Positions 22,982-35,176 of a stretch of DNA of 64,000 nucleotides are shown one piece after another. A program made the translations under genes and the position numbers. Numbering within the stretch: the first letter of the stretch is position 1; each line of letters begins with the position of its first letter. The notes under the pieces are model-generated. The model searched no databases, was not told where the DNA came from, and saw only the letters and a program-made list of their open reading frames with translations. The stretch is taken from contig NZ_JAFLRG010000001.1 of assembly GCF_017315725.1 (NCBI RefSeq), positions 310,001 to 374,000 of the forward strand, written 5' to 3'. The DNA comes from Trinickia acidisoli (GTDB lineage Bacteria > Pseudomonadota > Gammaproteobacteria > Burkholderiales > Burkholderiaceae).

Positions 22982-23539
22982 ATGAGCGATACTCCGGCAC
23001 CTCCGAGCGGTAAACGTTGGTACGTCGTGCATGCGTACTCCGGCATGGAGAAAAGCGTGCAGAGGGCGCTCCAAGAGCGCATCGAGCGCGCTGGCATGCA
23101 AGATAAGTTTGGCCAAATCCTCGTTCCGACCGAGGAAGTCGTGGAAGTGAAGGGGGGTCACAAATCGGTGACCGAACGTCGTTTCTTCCCCGGCTACGTT
23201 CTCGTCGAGATGGAGATGACCGATGAAACTTGGCATCTCGTCAAGAACACGGCGAAGGTGACAGGCTTTGTCGGCGGTGCGCGCAACCGCCCGAGTCCGA
23301 TTTCCCCGCGCGAAGTCGAAAAGATCATGTCGCAAATGCAAGAAGGCGTCGAGAAGCCTCGGCCGAAGACGCTGTTCGAAGTGGGCGAGATGGTTCGTGT
23401 CAAGGATGGTCCGTTCACGGACTTCAATGGCAGCGTCGAAGAAGTGAACTACGAGAAATCGCGCGTGCGCGTCTCGGTCACGATCTTCGGGCGCGCCACG
23501 CCTGTCGAATTGGAATTTGGGCAGGTCGAAAAGCTGTGA
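22982..23539 (+). CDS. nusG: Transcription termination/antitermination factor NusG
   Basis: 185 residues. The NGN domain starts [20 protein letters not shown] and includes [14 protein letters not shown]. The KOW domain is [24 protein letters not shown]. It binds RNA polymerase and links it to Rho or to the ribosome (via S10). Followed by a small CGCCCG/CGGGCG hairpin (23555-23570) and a 153-base gap before rplK. Confidence 0.98.
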   Translation: MSDTPAPPSGKRWYVVHAYSGMEKSVQRALQERIERAGMQDKFGQILVPTEEVVEVKGGHKSVTERRFFPGYVLVEMEMTDETWHLVKNTAKVTGFVGGARNRPSPISPREVEKIMSQMQEGVEKPRPKTLFEVGEMVRVKDGPFTDFNGSVEEVNYEKSRVRVSVTIFGRATPVELEFGQVEKL

Positions 23540-23692
23540 TCGATTCCAACGGGTCGCCCGATTGCGGGCGGTCCGTTTTCGCGCTTACGGTCCGCGTAAT
23601 GACCGTTGAGGAGCGTCAGTAATCGCGGTGCATCGCGGTGACAGCGCGCTACTACTCACCGAACGCTCACGCGTTCCAACGAGGTTTTCGTC

Positions 23693-24124
23693 ATGGCAAA
23701 GAAAATCATCGGCTTTATCAAGCTGCAGATCCCTGCAGGTAAAGCCAATCCGTCGCCGCCGGTTGGCCCGGCACTGGGTCAGCGCGGCCTGAACATCATG
23801 GAGTTCTGCAAAGCGTTCAACGCGCAGACCCAAGCGATGGAACCGGGCCTGCCCGTTCCCGTCGTCATCACCGCGTTCGCCGACAAGAGCTTCACGTTCA
23901 TCCTCAAGACGCCTCCGGCCACCGTGCTGATCAAGAAGGCTGCGAAGATCGACAAGGGTTCGAGCAAGCCGCACACCGACAAGGTCGGCAAGATCACGCG
24001 CGCGCAAGCAGAAGACATCGCCAAGGCAAAGATGCCCGACCTCACGGCTGCCGACTTGGACGCCGCGGTCCGTACGATCGCCGGCAGCGCCCGCTCGATG
24101 GGCATCACCGTGGAGGGCGTGTAA
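23693..24124 (+). CDS. rplK: 50S ribosomal protein L11
   Basis: 143 residues. N-terminal [32 protein letters not shown]-terminal RNA-binding domain with [14 protein letters not shown]. It forms the GTPase-associated centre with 23S rRNA and is the thiostrepton-site protein. Its stop codon is immediately followed by the rplA ATG. Confidence 0.99.
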   Translation: MAKKIIGFIKLQIPAGKANPSPPVGPALGQRGLNIMEFCKAFNAQTQAMEPGLPVPVVITAFADKSFTFILKTPPATVLIKKAAKIDKGSSKPHTDKVGKITRAQAEDIAKAKMPDLTAADLDAAVRTIAGSARSMGITVEGV

Positions 24125-24826
24125 ATGGCTAAGATTTCCAAGCGTCTGCAAGCATTCGCGAACAAGATCGATCGTCAGAAGCTGTACCCAATCGACGAAG
24201 CGCTGTCGCTCGTCAAGGGATGTGCAACGGCGAAGTTCGATGAGTCGATCGACGTTGCCGTTCAGCTCGGCATCGATGCGAAGAAGTCGGATCAAGTCGT
24301 TCGCGGCTCGGTTGTGCTGCCCGCGGGTACCGGCAAGTCGGTTCGCGTTGCGGTGTTTGCTCAGGGTGAAAAGGCCGAGCAAGCGCGCGCTGCCGGCGCT
24401 GAGATCGTCGGTATGGAAGATCTCGCCGAGCAAATCAAGGGCGGCAATCTGAATTTCGACGTCGTGATCGCTTCGCCGGACACGATGCGCGTTGTCGGTA
24501 CGCTGGGCCAGATCCTCGGCCCGCGCGGCCTAATGCCGAACCCGAAGGTTGGCACGGTCACGCCCGACGTCGCAACGGCTGTGAAGAATGCCAAGGCGGG
24601 TCAAGTGCAGTTCCGCGTCGACAAGGCGGGGATCATCCACGCAACGATCGGCCGTGCGTCGTTCGAACCGACCGCGCTGCGCACGAACCTGTCGGCGCTG
24701 GTTGAAGCGCTGCAGAAGGCTAAGCCGGCGACGAGCAAGGGCGTGTACCTGCGTAAGATCGCGCTGTCGAGCACGATGGGCGTCGGCGTGCGGGTCGACC
24801 AAGCATCGCTCGCTGCGCAGCAGTAA
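24125..24826 (+). CDS. rplA: 50S ribosomal protein L1
   Basis: 233 residues starting directly after the rplK stop. The hallmark [18 protein letters not shown] is present around residue 137. L1 builds the mobile L1 stalk and, in many bacteria, represses its own operon by binding the rplK mRNA. Confidence 0.99.
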   Translation: MAKISKRLQAFANKIDRQKLYPIDEALSLVKGCATAKFDESIDVAVQLGIDAKKSDQVVRGSVVLPAGTGKSVRVAVFAQGEKAEQARAAGAEIVGMEDLAEQIKGGNLNFDVVIASPDTMRVVGTLGQILGPRGLMPNPKVGTVTPDVATAVKNAKAGQVQFRVDKAGIIHATIGRASFEPTALRTNLSALVEALQKAKPATSKGVYLRKIALSSTMGVGVRVDQASLAAQQ

Positions 24827-25151
24827 AGAATCGATCGCGTCCGGTGCGGCAGTTGCCCACCGGCGCGGTATTTAAGGGCTTTGGGCGGTCGCGGGAGGGT
24901 ATCGTGCCTCGCGCGGCCGGTTGTCAAAGACCGTTGGCGGGAACGTAGCAGGAAGGCAACAGGCAAGCGTTTCCTTAATTGAAAGCCAACGCAGATGGCG
25001 AACCCGAAAAAGTTTTGCAGTCATTGAGTTCACGGGTTGCGCGCAGCGATGCGCAAGGCCGGTGGGCGAAATACTCCTAACCCTCGGACGCCGTTGTTGA
25101 ACGCGGTGTATCGGGCTTAGTCGCCTGGCGCATCGCATCTGGAGGTTAACC
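24827..25151 (+). promoter_or_regulatory. rplJ leader (probable L10 autoregulatory leader)
   Basis: 325 bases without a gene between rplA and rplJ. In proteobacteria this leader binds the L10-L7/L12 complex. Several GC-rich complementary segments are present (for example around 24885-24925), and GGAGG at 25141-25145 serves rplJ. I could not fold it or define the promoter, so only the position supports the call. Confidence 0.5.
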
Positions 25152-25646
25152 GTGCCACTGAACAAAGAAGATAAGCAGGCCGTCGTGGCTGAGGTTTCCG
25201 CGCAAGTCGCGAAAGCCCAGTCCATGGTCCTGGCCGAGTATCGTGGGATAGCGGTTGGCGATCTGACGAAGCTGCGCGCGAAAGCGCGCGAGCAGAAGGT
25301 GTACCTGCGCGTGTTGAAGAACACGCTGGCGCGTCGCGCTGTCGAGGGTACCCCGTTTGCTCCGTTGGCCGAGCAGATGACCGGTCCTCTGATCTACGGC
25401 ATCTCGGAAGATGCCATTGCCGCCGCCAAGGTCGTCAACGACTTCGGCAAGAGCAATGACAAGTTGATCATCAAGGCCGGCTCGTACGAAGGCAAGGTGA
25501 TGGACAAGGCAGGCGTGCAAGCGCTCGCCAACATCCCGAGCCGTGAAGAGCTGCTCTCCAAGCTGTTGTTCGTCATGCAAGCGCCTGTCTCGGGCTTTGT
25601 GCGCGCACTCGCCGCGCTCGCCGAGAAGCAGGGCGAAGCTGCCTAA
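25152..25646 (+). CDS. rplJ: 50S ribosomal protein L10
   Basis: 164 residues from a GTG start ([15 protein letters not shown]), six bases after GGAGG. Conserved [22 protein letters not shown] and [14 protein letters not shown]. It anchors L7/L12 dimers on the ribosome and probably represses its own long leader. Confidence 0.98.
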   Translation: MPLNKEDKQAVVAEVSAQVAKAQSMVLAEYRGIAVGDLTKLRAKAREQKVYLRVLKNTLARRAVEGTPFAPLAEQMTGPLIYGISEDAIAAAKVVNDFGKSNDKLIIKAGSYEGKVMDKAGVQALANIPSREELLSKLLFVMQAPVSGFVRALAALAEKQGEAA

Positions 25647-25724
25647 ACGGGCAGCGCATGGCGCACTCTAGCCGGGCGTGACTGATCGCTGGCTGTATCC
25701 GAATTCAATTTAGGAGTATTTCAC

Positions 25725-26099
25725 ATGGCAATCGCAAAAGAAGACATCCTCGAAGCCGTTGGCTCGATGTCGGTTCTGGAACTGAACGAACTCGTCAAGG
25801 CGTTCGAAGAGAAGTTCGGCGTGTCGGCCGCTGCTGTCGCAGTGGCGGGCCCCGCAGGCGGCGGTGCTGCTGCCGCCGTCGAAGAGCAAACGGAATTCAA
25901 CGTGATCCTCACGGAAGTCGGCGCCAACAAGGTTTCCGTCATTAAGGCCGTGCGCGAACTGACGGGCCTGGGCCTGAAGGAAGCGAAGGATCTCGTCGAC
26001 GGTGCACCGAAGCCCGTGAAGGAAGCGGTGCCCAAGGCTGCTGCTGAAGAAGCGAAGAAGAAGCTGGAAGAAGCCGGCGCGAAAGCTGAAGTCAAGTAA
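25725..26099 (+). CDS. rplL: 50S ribosomal protein L7/L12
   Basis: 124 residues, AGGAGTATTTCAC upstream. N-terminal dimerisation domain ([31 protein letters not shown]), Ala/Gly hinge ([19 protein letters not shown]), and C-terminal factor-binding domain ([28 protein letters not shown]). Confidence 0.99.
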   Translation: MAIAKEDILEAVGSMSVLELNELVKAFEEKFGVSAAAVAVAGPAGGGAAAAVEEQTEFNVILTEVGANKVSVIKAVRELTGLGLKEAKDLVDGAPKPVKEAVPKAAAEEAKKKLEEAGAKAEVK

Positions 26100-26119
26100 A
26101 GCCCCTCGCGTTGTGCGAA

Positions 26120-26150
26120 GGCTGGCGGTTTTTCCACCGCCGGCCTTTTT
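26120..26150 (+). terminator. Attenuator/terminator between rplL and rpoB
   Basis: A 10-bp stem GGCTGGCGGT/ACCGCCGGCC with one G-U (26120-26129, 26136-26145) is followed by TTTTT, 20 bases after the rplL stop. A leaky terminator here is established in E. coli and sets the ribosomal protein to RNA polymerase ratio. The rest of the 368-base gap (26151-26467) shows no gene; an rpoB promoter may lie there, but none is clear. Confidence 0.85.
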
Positions 26151-26467
26151 GTGCTTTGTGGGAACTATGTTTTGCTGGCCCTTTGCGCCATCGGAACATA
26201 GCCCCAAGAGGCCAAAGAAAATTGCCTTCTCCCTGCGAGCGGCATTTCTCTTTGTCTTCTGAAGCGACTGCAGAAGGCAAGTTTGGTCGGGCGGCGGGCA
26301 ACATAGGCATCCGCTGCCGTCAGCCAGCGGTTGGTAGCGGCCAACCACCAAGCTTCTAGGCTCGTTCAAGCCTCAGAACGGCCATCGGGTCTCAGTCGGT
26401 GAACACTCGGGTTGTCTCATCCTGGCGCCTTGCCTCGACACCATTCCCGCCGTGATTCGGAGATCGT

Positions 26468-29400
26468 ATGCAATATTCCTTCACCGAGAAGAAGCGCATT
26501 CGTAAGAGTTTTGCGAAGCGCCCCATCGTTCACCAAGTACCTTTCCTGCTGGCCACCCAGCTTGAATCATTCAGCACGTTTCTGCAAGCTGACGTGCTCG
26601 CGAATGCTCGCAAACCCGAGGGTTTGCAGGCAGCGTTCACGTCTGTTTTCCCGATCGTCTCGCACAACGGTTTCGCGCGCCTGGAGTTCGTGAGCTACGC
26701 GTTGTCGCCGCCGGCCTTCAACATCAAGGAGTGCCAGCAGCGCGGTCTCACCTATTGCTCGGCCTTGCGCGCCAAGGTGCGCCTCGTCTTGCTCGACAAG
26801 GAATCGCCGAGCAAACCGGTCGTCAAGGAAGTGAAGGAGCAGGAAGTCTACATGGGCGAAATTCCGCTCATGACGCCGACCGGCTCGTTCGTCATCAACG
26901 GCACCGAGCGTGTCATCGTCTCGCAGTTGCATCGTTCGCCGGGCGTGTTCTTCGAACACGACAAGGGCAAGACGCATAGCTCGGGCAAGTTGCTGTTCTC
27001 GGCGCGGATCATCCCGTACCGCGGCTCGTGGCTCGACTTCGAATTCGACCCGAAGGACGTTCTCTACTTCCGCGTCGACCGTCGCCGCAAGATGCCGGTC
27101 ACGATCCTGCTCAAGGCGATCGGCCTCACGCCGGAACAGATCCTCGCGAACTTCTTCGTCTTCGACAACTTCACGCTGATGGCGGAAGGGGCGCAGATGG
27201 AGTTCGTCCCCGAACGTCTGCGCGGCGAAGTCGCGCGCTTCGACATCAGTGATCGCGACGGCAACGTCATCGTCCAAAAGGACAAGCGGATCAACGCGAA
27301 GCACATCCGTGACCTCGACAACGCCAAGACGAAGTTCATCTCGGTGCCCGAGGACTACCTGCTCGGCCGCGTTCTAGCGAAGAACGTGATCGATGGCGAG
27401 ACGGGTGAAGTCATCGCGAACGCGAACGACGAAATCACCGAAAGCACGCTCGAGAAGCTGCGCGAGGCGAAGGTCAAGGACATTCAGACGCTCTACACGA
27501 ACGATCTGGATCAAGGCCCGTACATCTCGTCGACGCTGCGTATCGACGAAACGACCGACCGGACGGCCGCGCGCATCGCAATCTACCGCATGATGCGCCC
27601 GGGCGAGCCGCCGACCGAAGAAGCGGTCGAGGCGCTGTTCAATCGTCTGTTCTACAGCGAAGACGCGTACGACCTGTCCAAGGTCGGCCGCATGAAATTC
27701 AACCGCCGCGTCGGCCGCGATGAAATCACGGGCCCGATGACGCTGCAGGACGACGACATCCTCGCGACGATCAAGATCCTCGTCGAGCTGCGCAACGGCA
27801 AGGGCGAAGTCGACGACATCGATCACCTCGGCAATCGTCGAGTGCGCTGCGTTGGCGAACTCGCGGAGAATCAATTCCGTGCCGGCCTCGTGCGCGTCGA
27901 GCGCGCGGTGAAGGAACGCCTCGGCCAAGCCGAGAGCGAAAACCTGATGCCGCACGACCTGATCAACTCGAAGCCGATTTCGTCGGCGATCCGCGAGTTC
28001 TTCGGTTCGTCGCAGTTGTCGCAGTTCATGGACCAAACCAATCCGCTGTCGGAAATCACGCACAAGCGCCGTGTTTCCGCACTGGGACCGGGCGGTCTGA
28101 CGCGCGAGCGCGCGGGCTTCGAAGTACGCGACGTGCACCCGACCCACTACGGCCGCGTGTGCCCGATCGAAACGCCTGAAGGTCCGAACATCGGCCTGAT
28201 CAACTCGCTCGCGCTCTATGCGCACCTGAACGAGTACGGCTTCCTCGAAACGCCGTACCGCAAGGTCGTGGACGGCAAAGTGACGGACCAGATCGACTAC
28301 CTGTCGGCGATCGAAGAAGGCCGTTACGTGATCGCGCAGGCGAACGCGGCGGTGGCGGGCGACGGCACGCTGACCGACGAGCTCGTCTCGTCGCGCGAAG
28401 CGGGCGAAACGCTGATGGTCACGCCGGACCGCATCCAGTACATGGATGTGGCGCCGTCGCAGATCGTTTCGGTCGCAGCTTCGCTGATCCCGTTCCTCGA
28501 GCACGATGACGCGAACCGCGCGTTGATGGGCTCGAACATGCAGCGTCAGGCCGTGCCGTGTCTGCGTCCTGAGAAGCCGGTCGTCGGTACGGGCATCGAG
28601 CGGACAGTGGCCGTCGATTCGGGCACCACGGTGCAAGCGTTGCGCGGTGGTGTCGTCGATTACGTCGACGCGGGCCGTATCGTCATTCGCGTGAACGACG
28701 ACGAGGCGGTGGCCGGTGAAGTCGGCGTCGACATCTACAACCTGATCAAGTACACGCGCTCGAACCAGAACACGAACATCAACCAGCGTCCGATCGTGAA
28801 GGTCGGCGACATGGTCGCGCGCGGCGACGTCCTGGCGGACGGCGCTTCGACGGATCTGGGCGAGCTCGCGCTCGGTCAGAACATGCTCGTCGCGTTCATG
28901 CCGTGGAATGGCTACAACTTCGAAGATTCGATCCTGATCTCCGAGAAGGTCGTGGCCGATGATCGCTATACGTCGATCCACATCGAAGAGCTCAACGTCG
29001 TCGCTCGCGACACGAAGCTCGGACCTGAGGAAATCACGCGCGACATCTCGAACTTGGCCGAAGTGCAGCTTGGCCGGCTCGACGAGTCGGGCATCGTCTA
29101 TATCGGCGCCGAGGTCGAAGCGGGCGACGTGCTCGTCGGCAAGGTCACGCCGAAGGGCGAAACGCAACTCACGCCGGAAGAAAAGCTGCTGCGCGCGATC
29201 TTCGGCGAGAAGGCATCCGACGTGAAGGACACGTCGCTGCGCGTGCCCTCGGGCATGAGCGGTACGGTCATCGACGTGCAGGTGTTCACGCGCGAAGGCA
29301 TCCAGCGCGACAAGCGCGCACAGCAGATCATCGACGATGAACTGAAGCGCTATCGCCTCGACTTGAACGATCAGTTGCGTATCGTCGAAGGCGATGCGTT

Positions 29401-30574
29401 CCAGCGTCTGGCGCGTATGCTCGTCGGCAAGGTCGCGAACGGCGGTCCGAAGAAGCTCGCGAAGGGCACGAAGATCGATCAAGCGTACCTGGAAGATCTC
29501 GACCATTACCACTGGTTCGACATTCGCCTCGCCGACGAAGAAGCGGCCGCTCAGCTCGAAGCAATCAAGGATTCGATCGAGCAGAAGCGTCACCAATTCG
29601 ACCTCGCGTTCGAAGAGAAGCGCAAGAAGCTCACGCAAGGCGACGAACTGCCCCCGGGCGTGCTGAAGATGGTCAAGGTGTACTTGGCCGTCAAGCGCCG
29701 CCTGCAGCCTGGCGACAAGATGGCCGGCCGTCACGGTAACAAGGGTGTCGTGTCGAAGATCGTTCCGATCGAGGACATGCCGTACATGGCCGACGGCCGC
29801 CCGGCCGACGTCGTACTGAACCCGCTCGGCGTGCCGTCGCGGATGAACGTGGGTCAGGTGCTCGAAGTGCATTTGGGCTGGGCTGCGAAGGGTCTCGGCT
29901 GGCGTATCGGCGAAATGCTGCAGCGTCAGGCGAAGATCGAAGAGCTGCGTGTGTTCCTGACCAAGCTGTACAACGAGTCGGGCCGCGCCGAAGAGCTCGA
30001 GAGCTTCTCGGACGACGACATCGTCGAGTTGGCGAAGAACCTGCGCGAAGGCGTGCCGTTCGCAACGCCGGTGTTCGACGGTGCGACGGAAGAGGAAATG
30101 TCGAAGATGCTCGACCTTGCCTTCCCGGACGACATCGCCGAGCAACTCGGCATGACGAAATCGAAGAACCAGGTGCGCCTATGCGACGGCCGCACGGGCG
30201 AGCCGTTCGAGCGCACCGTCACGGTCGGCTACATGCATTACCTGAAGCTGCACCATTTGGTGGACGACAAGATGCACGCCCGTTCGACCGGTCCTTACTC
30301 GCTCGTGACGCAGCAGCCGCTCGGCGGTAAGGCGCAGTTCGGCGGTCAGCGCTTCGGTGAAATGGAAGTGTGGGCGCTCGAAGCGTACGGCGCATCGTAT
30401 GTGCTGCAGGAAATGTTGACGGTGAAGTCTGACGATGTGACGGGCCGGACGAAGGTTTACGAGAACCTGGTCAAGGGCGACCACGTGATCGACGCCGGCA
30501 TGCCTGAGTCGTTCAACGTGTTGGTGAAGGAAATCCGGTCGCTCGGTATCGACATCGACCTGGACCGGAACTAA
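26468..30574 (+). CDS. rpoB: RNA polymerase beta subunit
   Basis: 1368 residues, GGAGATCGT upstream. The rifampicin region reads [19 protein letters not shown] and [12 protein letters not shown], a wild-type, sensitive pattern. Also present are [20 protein letters not shown], the catalytic-site GYNFEDS, and [20 protein letters not shown] near the C-terminus. Full length; 21 bases before rpoC. A 923-aa antisense frame across it is a shadow. Confidence 0.99.
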   Translation: MQYSFTEKKRIRKSFAKRPIVHQVPFLLATQLESFSTFLQADVLANARKPEGLQAAFTSVFPIVSHNGFARLEFVSYALSPPAFNIKECQQRGLTYCSALRAKVRLVLLDKESPSKPVVKEVKEQEVYMGEIPLMTPTGSFVINGTERVIVSQLHRSPGVFFEHDKGKTHSSGKLLFSARIIPYRGSWLDFEFDPKDVLYFRVDRRRKMPVTILLKAIGLTPEQILANFFVFDNFTLMAEGAQMEFVPERLRGEVARFDISDRDGNVIVQKDKRINAKHIRDLDNAKTKFISVPEDYLLGRVLAKNVIDGETGEVIANANDEITESTLEKLREAKVKDIQTLYTNDLDQGPYISSTLRIDETTDRTAARIAIYRMMRPGEPPTEEAVEALFNRLFYSEDAYDLSKVGRMKFNRRVGRDEITGPMTLQDDDILATIKILVELRNGKGEVDDIDHLGNRRVRCVGELAENQFRAGLVRVERAVKERLGQAESENLMPHDLINSKPISSAIREFFGSSQLSQFMDQTNPLSEITHKRRVSALGPGGLTRERAGFEVRDVHPTHYGRVCPIETPEGPNIGLINSLALYAHLNEYGFLETPYRKVVDGKVTDQIDYLSAIEEGRYVIAQANAAVAGDGTLTDELVSSREAGETLMVTPDRIQYMDVAPSQIVSVAASLIPFLEHDDANRALMGSNMQRQAVPCLRPEKPVVGTGIERTVAVDSGTTVQALRGGVVDYVDAGRIVIRVNDDEAVAGEVGVDIYNLIKYTRSNQNTNINQRPIVKVGDMVARGDVLADGASTDLGELALGQNMLVAFMPWNGYNFEDSILISEKVVADDRYTSIHIEELNVVARDTKLGPEEITRDISNLAEVQLGRLDESGIVYIGAEVEAGDVLVGKVTPKGETQLTPEEKLLRAIFGEKASDVKDTSLRVPSGMSGTVIDVQVFTREGIQRDKRAQQIIDDELKRYRLDLNDQLRIVEGDAFQRLARMLVGKVANGGPKKLAKGTKIDQAYLEDLDHYHWFDIRLADEEAAAQLEAIKDSIEQKRHQFDLAFEEKRKKLTQGDELPPGVLKMVKVYLAVKRRLQPGDKMAGRHGNKGVVSKIVPIEDMPYMADGRPADVVLNPLGVPSRMNVGQVLEVHLGWAAKGLGWRIGEMLQRQAKIEELRVFLTKLYNESGRAEELESFSDDDIVELAKNLREGVPFATPVFDGATEEEMSKMLDLAFPDDIAEQLGMTKSKNQVRLCDGRTGEPFERTVTVGYMHYLKLHHLVDDKMHARSTGPYSLVTQQPLGGKAQFGGQRFGEMEVWALEAYGASYVLQEMLTVKSDDVTGRTKVYENLVKGDHVIDAGMPESFNVLVKEIRSLGIDIDLDRN

Positions 30575-30595
30575 TAGGACTACTGGAGAGAAGCG

Positions 30596-33500
30596 ATGAA
30601 AGCTTTGCTCGATCTATTCAAGCAAGTCCAACAAGAAGAAGTTTTCGATGCGATCAAGATCGGTCTTGCCTCGCCCGACAAGATCCGCTCGTGGTCGTTC
30701 GGTGAAGTCAAGAAGCCCGAAACGATCAACTACCGCACGTTCAAGCCCGAGCGCGACGGCTTGTTCTGCGCGAAGATCTTCGGGCCGATCAAAGATTACG
30801 AATGCTTGTGCGGCAAGTACAAGCGCCTGAAGCATCGTGGCGTGATCTGCGAGAAGTGCGGCGTCGAAGTGACGCTCGCGAAGGTGCGTCGCGAACGGAT
30901 GGGCCATATCGAACTGGCTTCGCCCGTCGCGCACATTTGGTTCTTGAAGTCGCTGCCGTCGCGTCTGGGCATGGTGCTCGACATGACGCTGCGCGACATC
31001 GAGCGCGTGCTGTACTTCGAAGCGTACGTGGTGATCGATCCGGGCATGACGCCGCTCAAAGCGCGGCAGATCATGACCGAAGAGGATTACTACAACAAGG
31101 TCGAAGAGTACGGTGACGAGTTCCGCGCCGAGATGGGCGCGGAAGGCGTGCGCGAGCTCCTGCGCGCGATCAACATCGACGAGCAAGTCGAGACGCTGCG
31201 CACCGAGCTCAAGAACACGGGCTCGGAAGCGAAGATCAAGAAGTACGCGAAGCGCCTGAAGGTGCTCGAGGCCTTCCAGCGTTCGGGCATCAAGCCCGAA
31301 TGGATGGTGCTCGAAGTGCTGCCCGTGCTGCCGCCCGAGCTGCGTCCGCTCGTGCCGCTCGACGGCGGCCGTTTCGCCACGTCGGACTTGAACGATCTCT
31401 ATCGCCGCGTGATCAACCGGAACAACCGGTTGAAGCGTCTGCTCGAGCTCAAGGCGCCCGAAATCATCGTCCGCAACGAAAAGCGGATGCTGCAAGAGGC
31501 CGTCGATTCGCTGCTCGACAACGGTCGTCGCGGTAAGGCGATGACGGGTGCGAACAAGCGTCCGCTGAAGTCGCTCGCCGACATGATCAAAGGCAAGGGC
31601 GGCCGCTTCCGTCAGAACTTGCTCGGTAAGCGCGTCGACTACTCGGGCCGTTCGGTCATCGTCGTGGGTCCGACGCTGAAGCTGCACCAGTGCGGCCTGC
31701 CGAAGCTGATGGCGCTCGAGTTGTTCAAGCCGTTCATCTTCAACAAGCTCGAAGTGATGGGCGTGGCCACGACCATCAAGGCGGCGAAGAAGGAAGTCGA
31801 GAATCAAACGGCGGTGGTGTGGGACATCCTCGAAGAGGTGATCCGCGAGCACCCGGTGATGCTCAACCGCGCGCCTACGCTGCACCGTCTCGGCATTCAA
31901 GCGTTCGAGCCCGTGCTGATCGAAGGCAAGGCCATTCAGCTCCACCCGCTCGTTTGCGCGGCGTTCAACGCCGACTTCGACGGTGACCAGATGGCCGTGC
32001 ACGTGCCGCTGTCGCTCGAAGCGCAGATGGAAGCGCGCACGCTGATGCTCGCGTCGAACAACATCCTGTTCCCGGCCAACGGCGATCCGTCGATCGTGCC
32101 GTCGCAGGATATCGTGCTCGGCCTGTACTACGCGACGCGCGAGGCGGTCAACGGCAAGGGCGAAGGCATGTCGTTCACGGGCGTGTCCGAAGCGCTGCGT
32201 GCCTACGAGAACAAGGAAGTCGAGCTGGCCTCGCGCGTGAACGTGCGTATCACCGAAATGGTGGCGAACGAGGACACGTCCGAAGGCGCGCCGAAGTTCG
32301 TGCCGAAGATCTCGTTGTACGCGACGACGGTCGGCCGCTCGATCCTGTCGGAAATCCTGCCGCCGGGCCTGCCGTTCTCGGTGCTGAACAAGCCGCTCAA
32401 GAAGAAGGAAATCTCGCGCCTCATCAATACGGCGTTCCGCCGTTGCGGTCTGCGCGAGACGGTGATCTTCGCCGATCAGTTGATGCAGTCGGGCTTTCGC
32501 CTCGCGACGCGCGCCGGCATCTCGATCTGCGTGGACGACATGCTCGTGCCGACGCAGAAGGAAGTGATCGTCGGCGACGCCGCGAAGAAGGTGAAGGAGT
32601 ACGACCGCCAGTACATGTCGGGTCTCGTCACCGCGCAAGAGCGCTACAACAACGTGGTCGATATTTGGTCGGCAACGTCGGAAGCGGTCGGCAAGGCGAT
32701 GATGGAGCAGCTCTCGACCGAACCCGTGGTCGATCGCGACGGCAACGAAGTGCGTCAAGAGTCGTTCAACTCGATCTACATGATGGCCGACTCGGGCGCT
32801 CGCGGTTCCGCGGTGCAGATTCGTCAGTTGGCCGGTATGCGGGGGCTGATGGCCAAGCCGGATGGCTCGATCATCGAGACGCCGATTACGGCGAACTTCC
32901 GCGAAGGCCTGAACGTGCTGCAGTACTTCATCTCGACGCACGGCGCGCGTAAGGGTCTGGCCGATACGGCACTGAAGACGGCGAACTCGGGTTACCTCAC
33001 GCGGCGTCTGGTCGACGTGACGCAGGATCTCGTCGTGACCGAAGACGATTGCGGCACGAGCAACGGCGTGGCGATGAAGGCGCTCGTCGAAGGCGGTGAA
33101 GTCGTCGAAGCGCTGCGCGACCGGATTCTCGGCCGCGTGGCGACGGCAGACGTCGTCAACCCCGAATCGCAAGAAACGCTTTACGAAGCGGGTACGTTGC
33201 TCGACGAAACGGCTGTCGAAGAGATCGAACGCCTCGGTATCGACGAAGTGCGCGTGCGCACGCCGCTCACCTGCGAAACGCGCTACGGTCTCTGCGCGGC
33301 GTGCTATGGCCGCGACCTCGGCCGCGGCTCGCTCGTAAACGTCGGCGAAGCGGTCGGTGTGATCGCGGCGCAGTCGATCGGCGAACCGGGCACGCAGCTC
33401 ACGATGCGTACGTTCCACATCGGCGGTGCGGCATCGCGTGCGGCGGTGGCCTCGTCGGTCGAAGCGAAGAGCAACGGTACGGTGCGCTTCACCTCGACGA

Positions 33501-34855
33501 TGCGCTACGTCACGAACGCGAAGGGCGAACAGATCGTCATCACGCGTTCGGGCGAGGCGATGATCACCGACGATCACGGCCGCGAGCGCGAGCGTCACAA
33601 GGTGCCGTACGGCGCCACGCTGTTGCAGCTCGACGGCGCGCAGATCAAGGCCGGCACGCAGTTGGCCACGTGGGACCCGCTCACGCGTCCGATCATCACC
33701 GAGTACGGCGGTACGGTGAAGTTCGAGAACGTCGAAGAAGGCGTGACGGTTGCCAAGCAGATCGACGACGTGACGGGGCTTTCGACGCTCGTCGTGATCG
33801 ACGTGAAGCGTCGTGGCTCGCAGGCCGCCAAGAGCGTGCGCCCGCAGGTGAAGCTGCTCGATGCCGTCGGCGAGGAAGTGAAGATCCCCGGTACCGAACA
33901 CTCGGTGCAGATCGGCTTCCAAGTCGGCGCGCTGATTACGGTGAAGGACGGCCAGCAGGTGCAGGTCGGTGAGGTGCTCGCGCGGATTCCGACGGAATCG
34001 CAAAAGACGCGTGACATTACCGGCGGTCTGCCACGTGTGGCCGAACTGTTCGAAGCGCGTTCGCCGAAGGATGCCGGCATTCTGGCGGAAGTCACCGGTA
34101 CGGTTTCGTTCGGTAAAGATACGAAGGGCAAGCAGCGTCTCGTCATCACGGATCTCGAGGGCAACCAGCACGAGTTTCTGATCGCGAAGGAAAAGCAGGT
34201 GCTCGTCCACGATGGTCAGGTCGTCAACAAGGGCGAAATGATCGTGGACGGTCCGGCCGATCCGCACGACATCCTGCGTCTGCAGGGCGTCGAGGCGCTG
34301 TCGCGCTACATCGTCGACGAAGTGCAGGACGTGTATCGTCTGCAAGGCGTGAAGATCAACGACAAGCACATCGAAGTGATCGTGCGTCAGATGCTGCGCC
34401 GCGTGCAGATCTCCGACAACGGGGATACGCGCTTCATCCCGGGCGAACAAGTCGAGCGGTCGGACATGCTCGACGAGAACGATCGGATGAACGCGGACGA
34501 CAAGCGTCCGGCCGCGTACGAGAACGTGCTGCTCGGTATCACGAAGGCGTCGCTGTCGACCGATTCGTTCATCTCCGCCGCGTCGTTCCAGGAAACGACG
34601 CGCGTGCTGACCGAGGCTGCGATCATGGGCAAGCGCGACGACCTTCGCGGCTTGAAGGAAAACGTGATCGTCGGCCGCTTGATCCCGGCTGGTACGGGTC
34701 TCGCGTTCCACAAGGCGCGCAAGGCGAAGGAATCGTCGGATCGCGAGCGTTTCGATCAGATCGCCGCGGAAGAGCAGTTCGAATTCGGTACGCCGGAATC
34801 ATCGGCTGCCGAAACGCCGGCCGACGAGCCGCATCAGCAACACTCGGCGGAGTAA
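30596..34855 (+). CDS. rpoC: RNA polymerase beta' subunit
   Basis: 1419 residues. N-terminal zinc site [23 protein letters not shown] (residues about 70-92), catalytic Mg-binding NADFDGDQM, bridge helix/trigger loop [20 protein letters not shown], and second zinc site [15 protein letters not shown]. The acidic, poorly ordered C-terminus ([18 protein letters not shown]) is typical of beta-proteobacteria. It closes the rpoBC unit before a terminator. Confidence 0.99.
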   Translation: MKALLDLFKQVQQEEVFDAIKIGLASPDKIRSWSFGEVKKPETINYRTFKPERDGLFCAKIFGPIKDYECLCGKYKRLKHRGVICEKCGVEVTLAKVRRERMGHIELASPVAHIWFLKSLPSRLGMVLDMTLRDIERVLYFEAYVVIDPGMTPLKARQIMTEEDYYNKVEEYGDEFRAEMGAEGVRELLRAINIDEQVETLRTELKNTGSEAKIKKYAKRLKVLEAFQRSGIKPEWMVLEVLPVLPPELRPLVPLDGGRFATSDLNDLYRRVINRNNRLKRLLELKAPEIIVRNEKRMLQEAVDSLLDNGRRGKAMTGANKRPLKSLADMIKGKGGRFRQNLLGKRVDYSGRSVIVVGPTLKLHQCGLPKLMALELFKPFIFNKLEVMGVATTIKAAKKEVENQTAVVWDILEEVIREHPVMLNRAPTLHRLGIQAFEPVLIEGKAIQLHPLVCAAFNADFDGDQMAVHVPLSLEAQMEARTLMLASNNILFPANGDPSIVPSQDIVLGLYYATREAVNGKGEGMSFTGVSEALRAYENKEVELASRVNVRITEMVANEDTSEGAPKFVPKISLYATTVGRSILSEILPPGLPFSVLNKPLKKKEISRLINTAFRRCGLRETVIFADQLMQSGFRLATRAGISICVDDMLVPTQKEVIVGDAAKKVKEYDRQYMSGLVTAQERYNNVVDIWSATSEAVGKAMMEQLSTEPVVDRDGNEVRQESFNSIYMMADSGARGSAVQIRQLAGMRGLMAKPDGSIIETPITANFREGLNVLQYFISTHGARKGLADTALKTANSGYLTRRLVDVTQDLVVTEDDCGTSNGVAMKALVEGGEVVEALRDRILGRVATADVVNPESQETLYEAGTLLDETAVEEIERLGIDEVRVRTPLTCETRYGLCAACYGRDLGRGSLVNVGEAVGVIAAQSIGEPGTQLTMRTFHIGGAASRAAVASSVEAKSNGTVRFTSTMRYVTNAKGEQIVITRSGEAMITDDHGRERERHKVPYGATLLQLDGAQIKAGTQLATWDPLTRPIITEYGGTVKFENVEEGVTVAKQIDDVTGLSTLVVIDVKRRGSQAAKSVRPQVKLLDAVGEEVKIPGTEHSVQIGFQVGALITVKDGQQVQVGEVLARIPTESQKTRDITGGLPRVAELFEARSPKDAGILAEVTGTVSFGKDTKGKQRLVITDLEGNQHEFLIAKEKQVLVHDGQVVNKGEMIVDGPADPHDILRLQGVEALSRYIVDEVQDVYRLQGVKINDKHIEVIVRQMLRRVQISDNGDTRFIPGEQVERSDMLDENDRMNADDKRPAAYENVLLGITKASLSTDSFISAASFQETTRVLTEAAIMGKRDDLRGLKENVIVGRLIPAGTGLAFHKARKAKESSDRERFDQIAAEEQFEFGTPESSAAETPADEPHQQHSAE

Positions 34856-34911
34856 GTTCGGGCGGCGCTTGACGCCGCTCGTGCGATGCATCCGCTCAAG
34901 CGCCTTGGCGC

Positions 34912-34947
34912 AAAAGCCGCTCGGTTTCGACTGGGCGGCTTTTTTTT
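34912..34947 (+). terminator. Intrinsic terminator after rpoC
   Basis: Stem AAAAGCCGC/GCGGCTTTT (34912-34920 with 34935-34943) followed by an eight-T run (34940-34947). A clean rho-independent terminator, about 60 bases after the rpoC stop. Confidence 0.93.
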
Positions 34948-35176
34948 CGTGCGCCCGGCGTCGACCCAGGCATGTCGCACTTTTCCAGACTGGCGTAAAA
35001 GCACGAATACCTGTCCGATTTCATCCGTCGCGCAGGATATGGATTTGATCCGATAATCGCGTGGGCCATAAAAACATAACGGCCCGATCTCCGGTGATTT
35101 GCCGCGCTTTCACGAATTCTCATTAAATCCCGCGGCGAACTTATCGGTTCGATATTGAAATATTCGCGAGGGCATC
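34948..35176 (+). other. AT-richer intergenic region before the TPS exoprotein gene
   Basis: 229 bases with no gene. Base composition drops toward AT from about 35030 (for example TCATTAAATCCC, GATATTGAAATATTCG) compared with the ribosomal flanks. This suggests that the following genes and their promoter entered as foreign DNA. No consensus promoter pair stands out. Confidence 0.5.

Noticed and set aside
30614-34711. 1365-residue minus-strand open frame opposite rpoC (and a 923-residue one opposite rpoB at 27374-30145)
   Set aside because: These are antisense shadows produced by the GC-rich third-position bias of rpoB and rpoC. The translations are Arg/His/Asp-rich with no domain, and the plus-strand genes are certain.
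35148-35166. TTCG-N11-TTCG just upstream of the TPS exoprotein gene
   Set aside because: The spacing is 11 bases, not the 16 needed for an hrpII box, so it does not support type III-type regulation of this gene.
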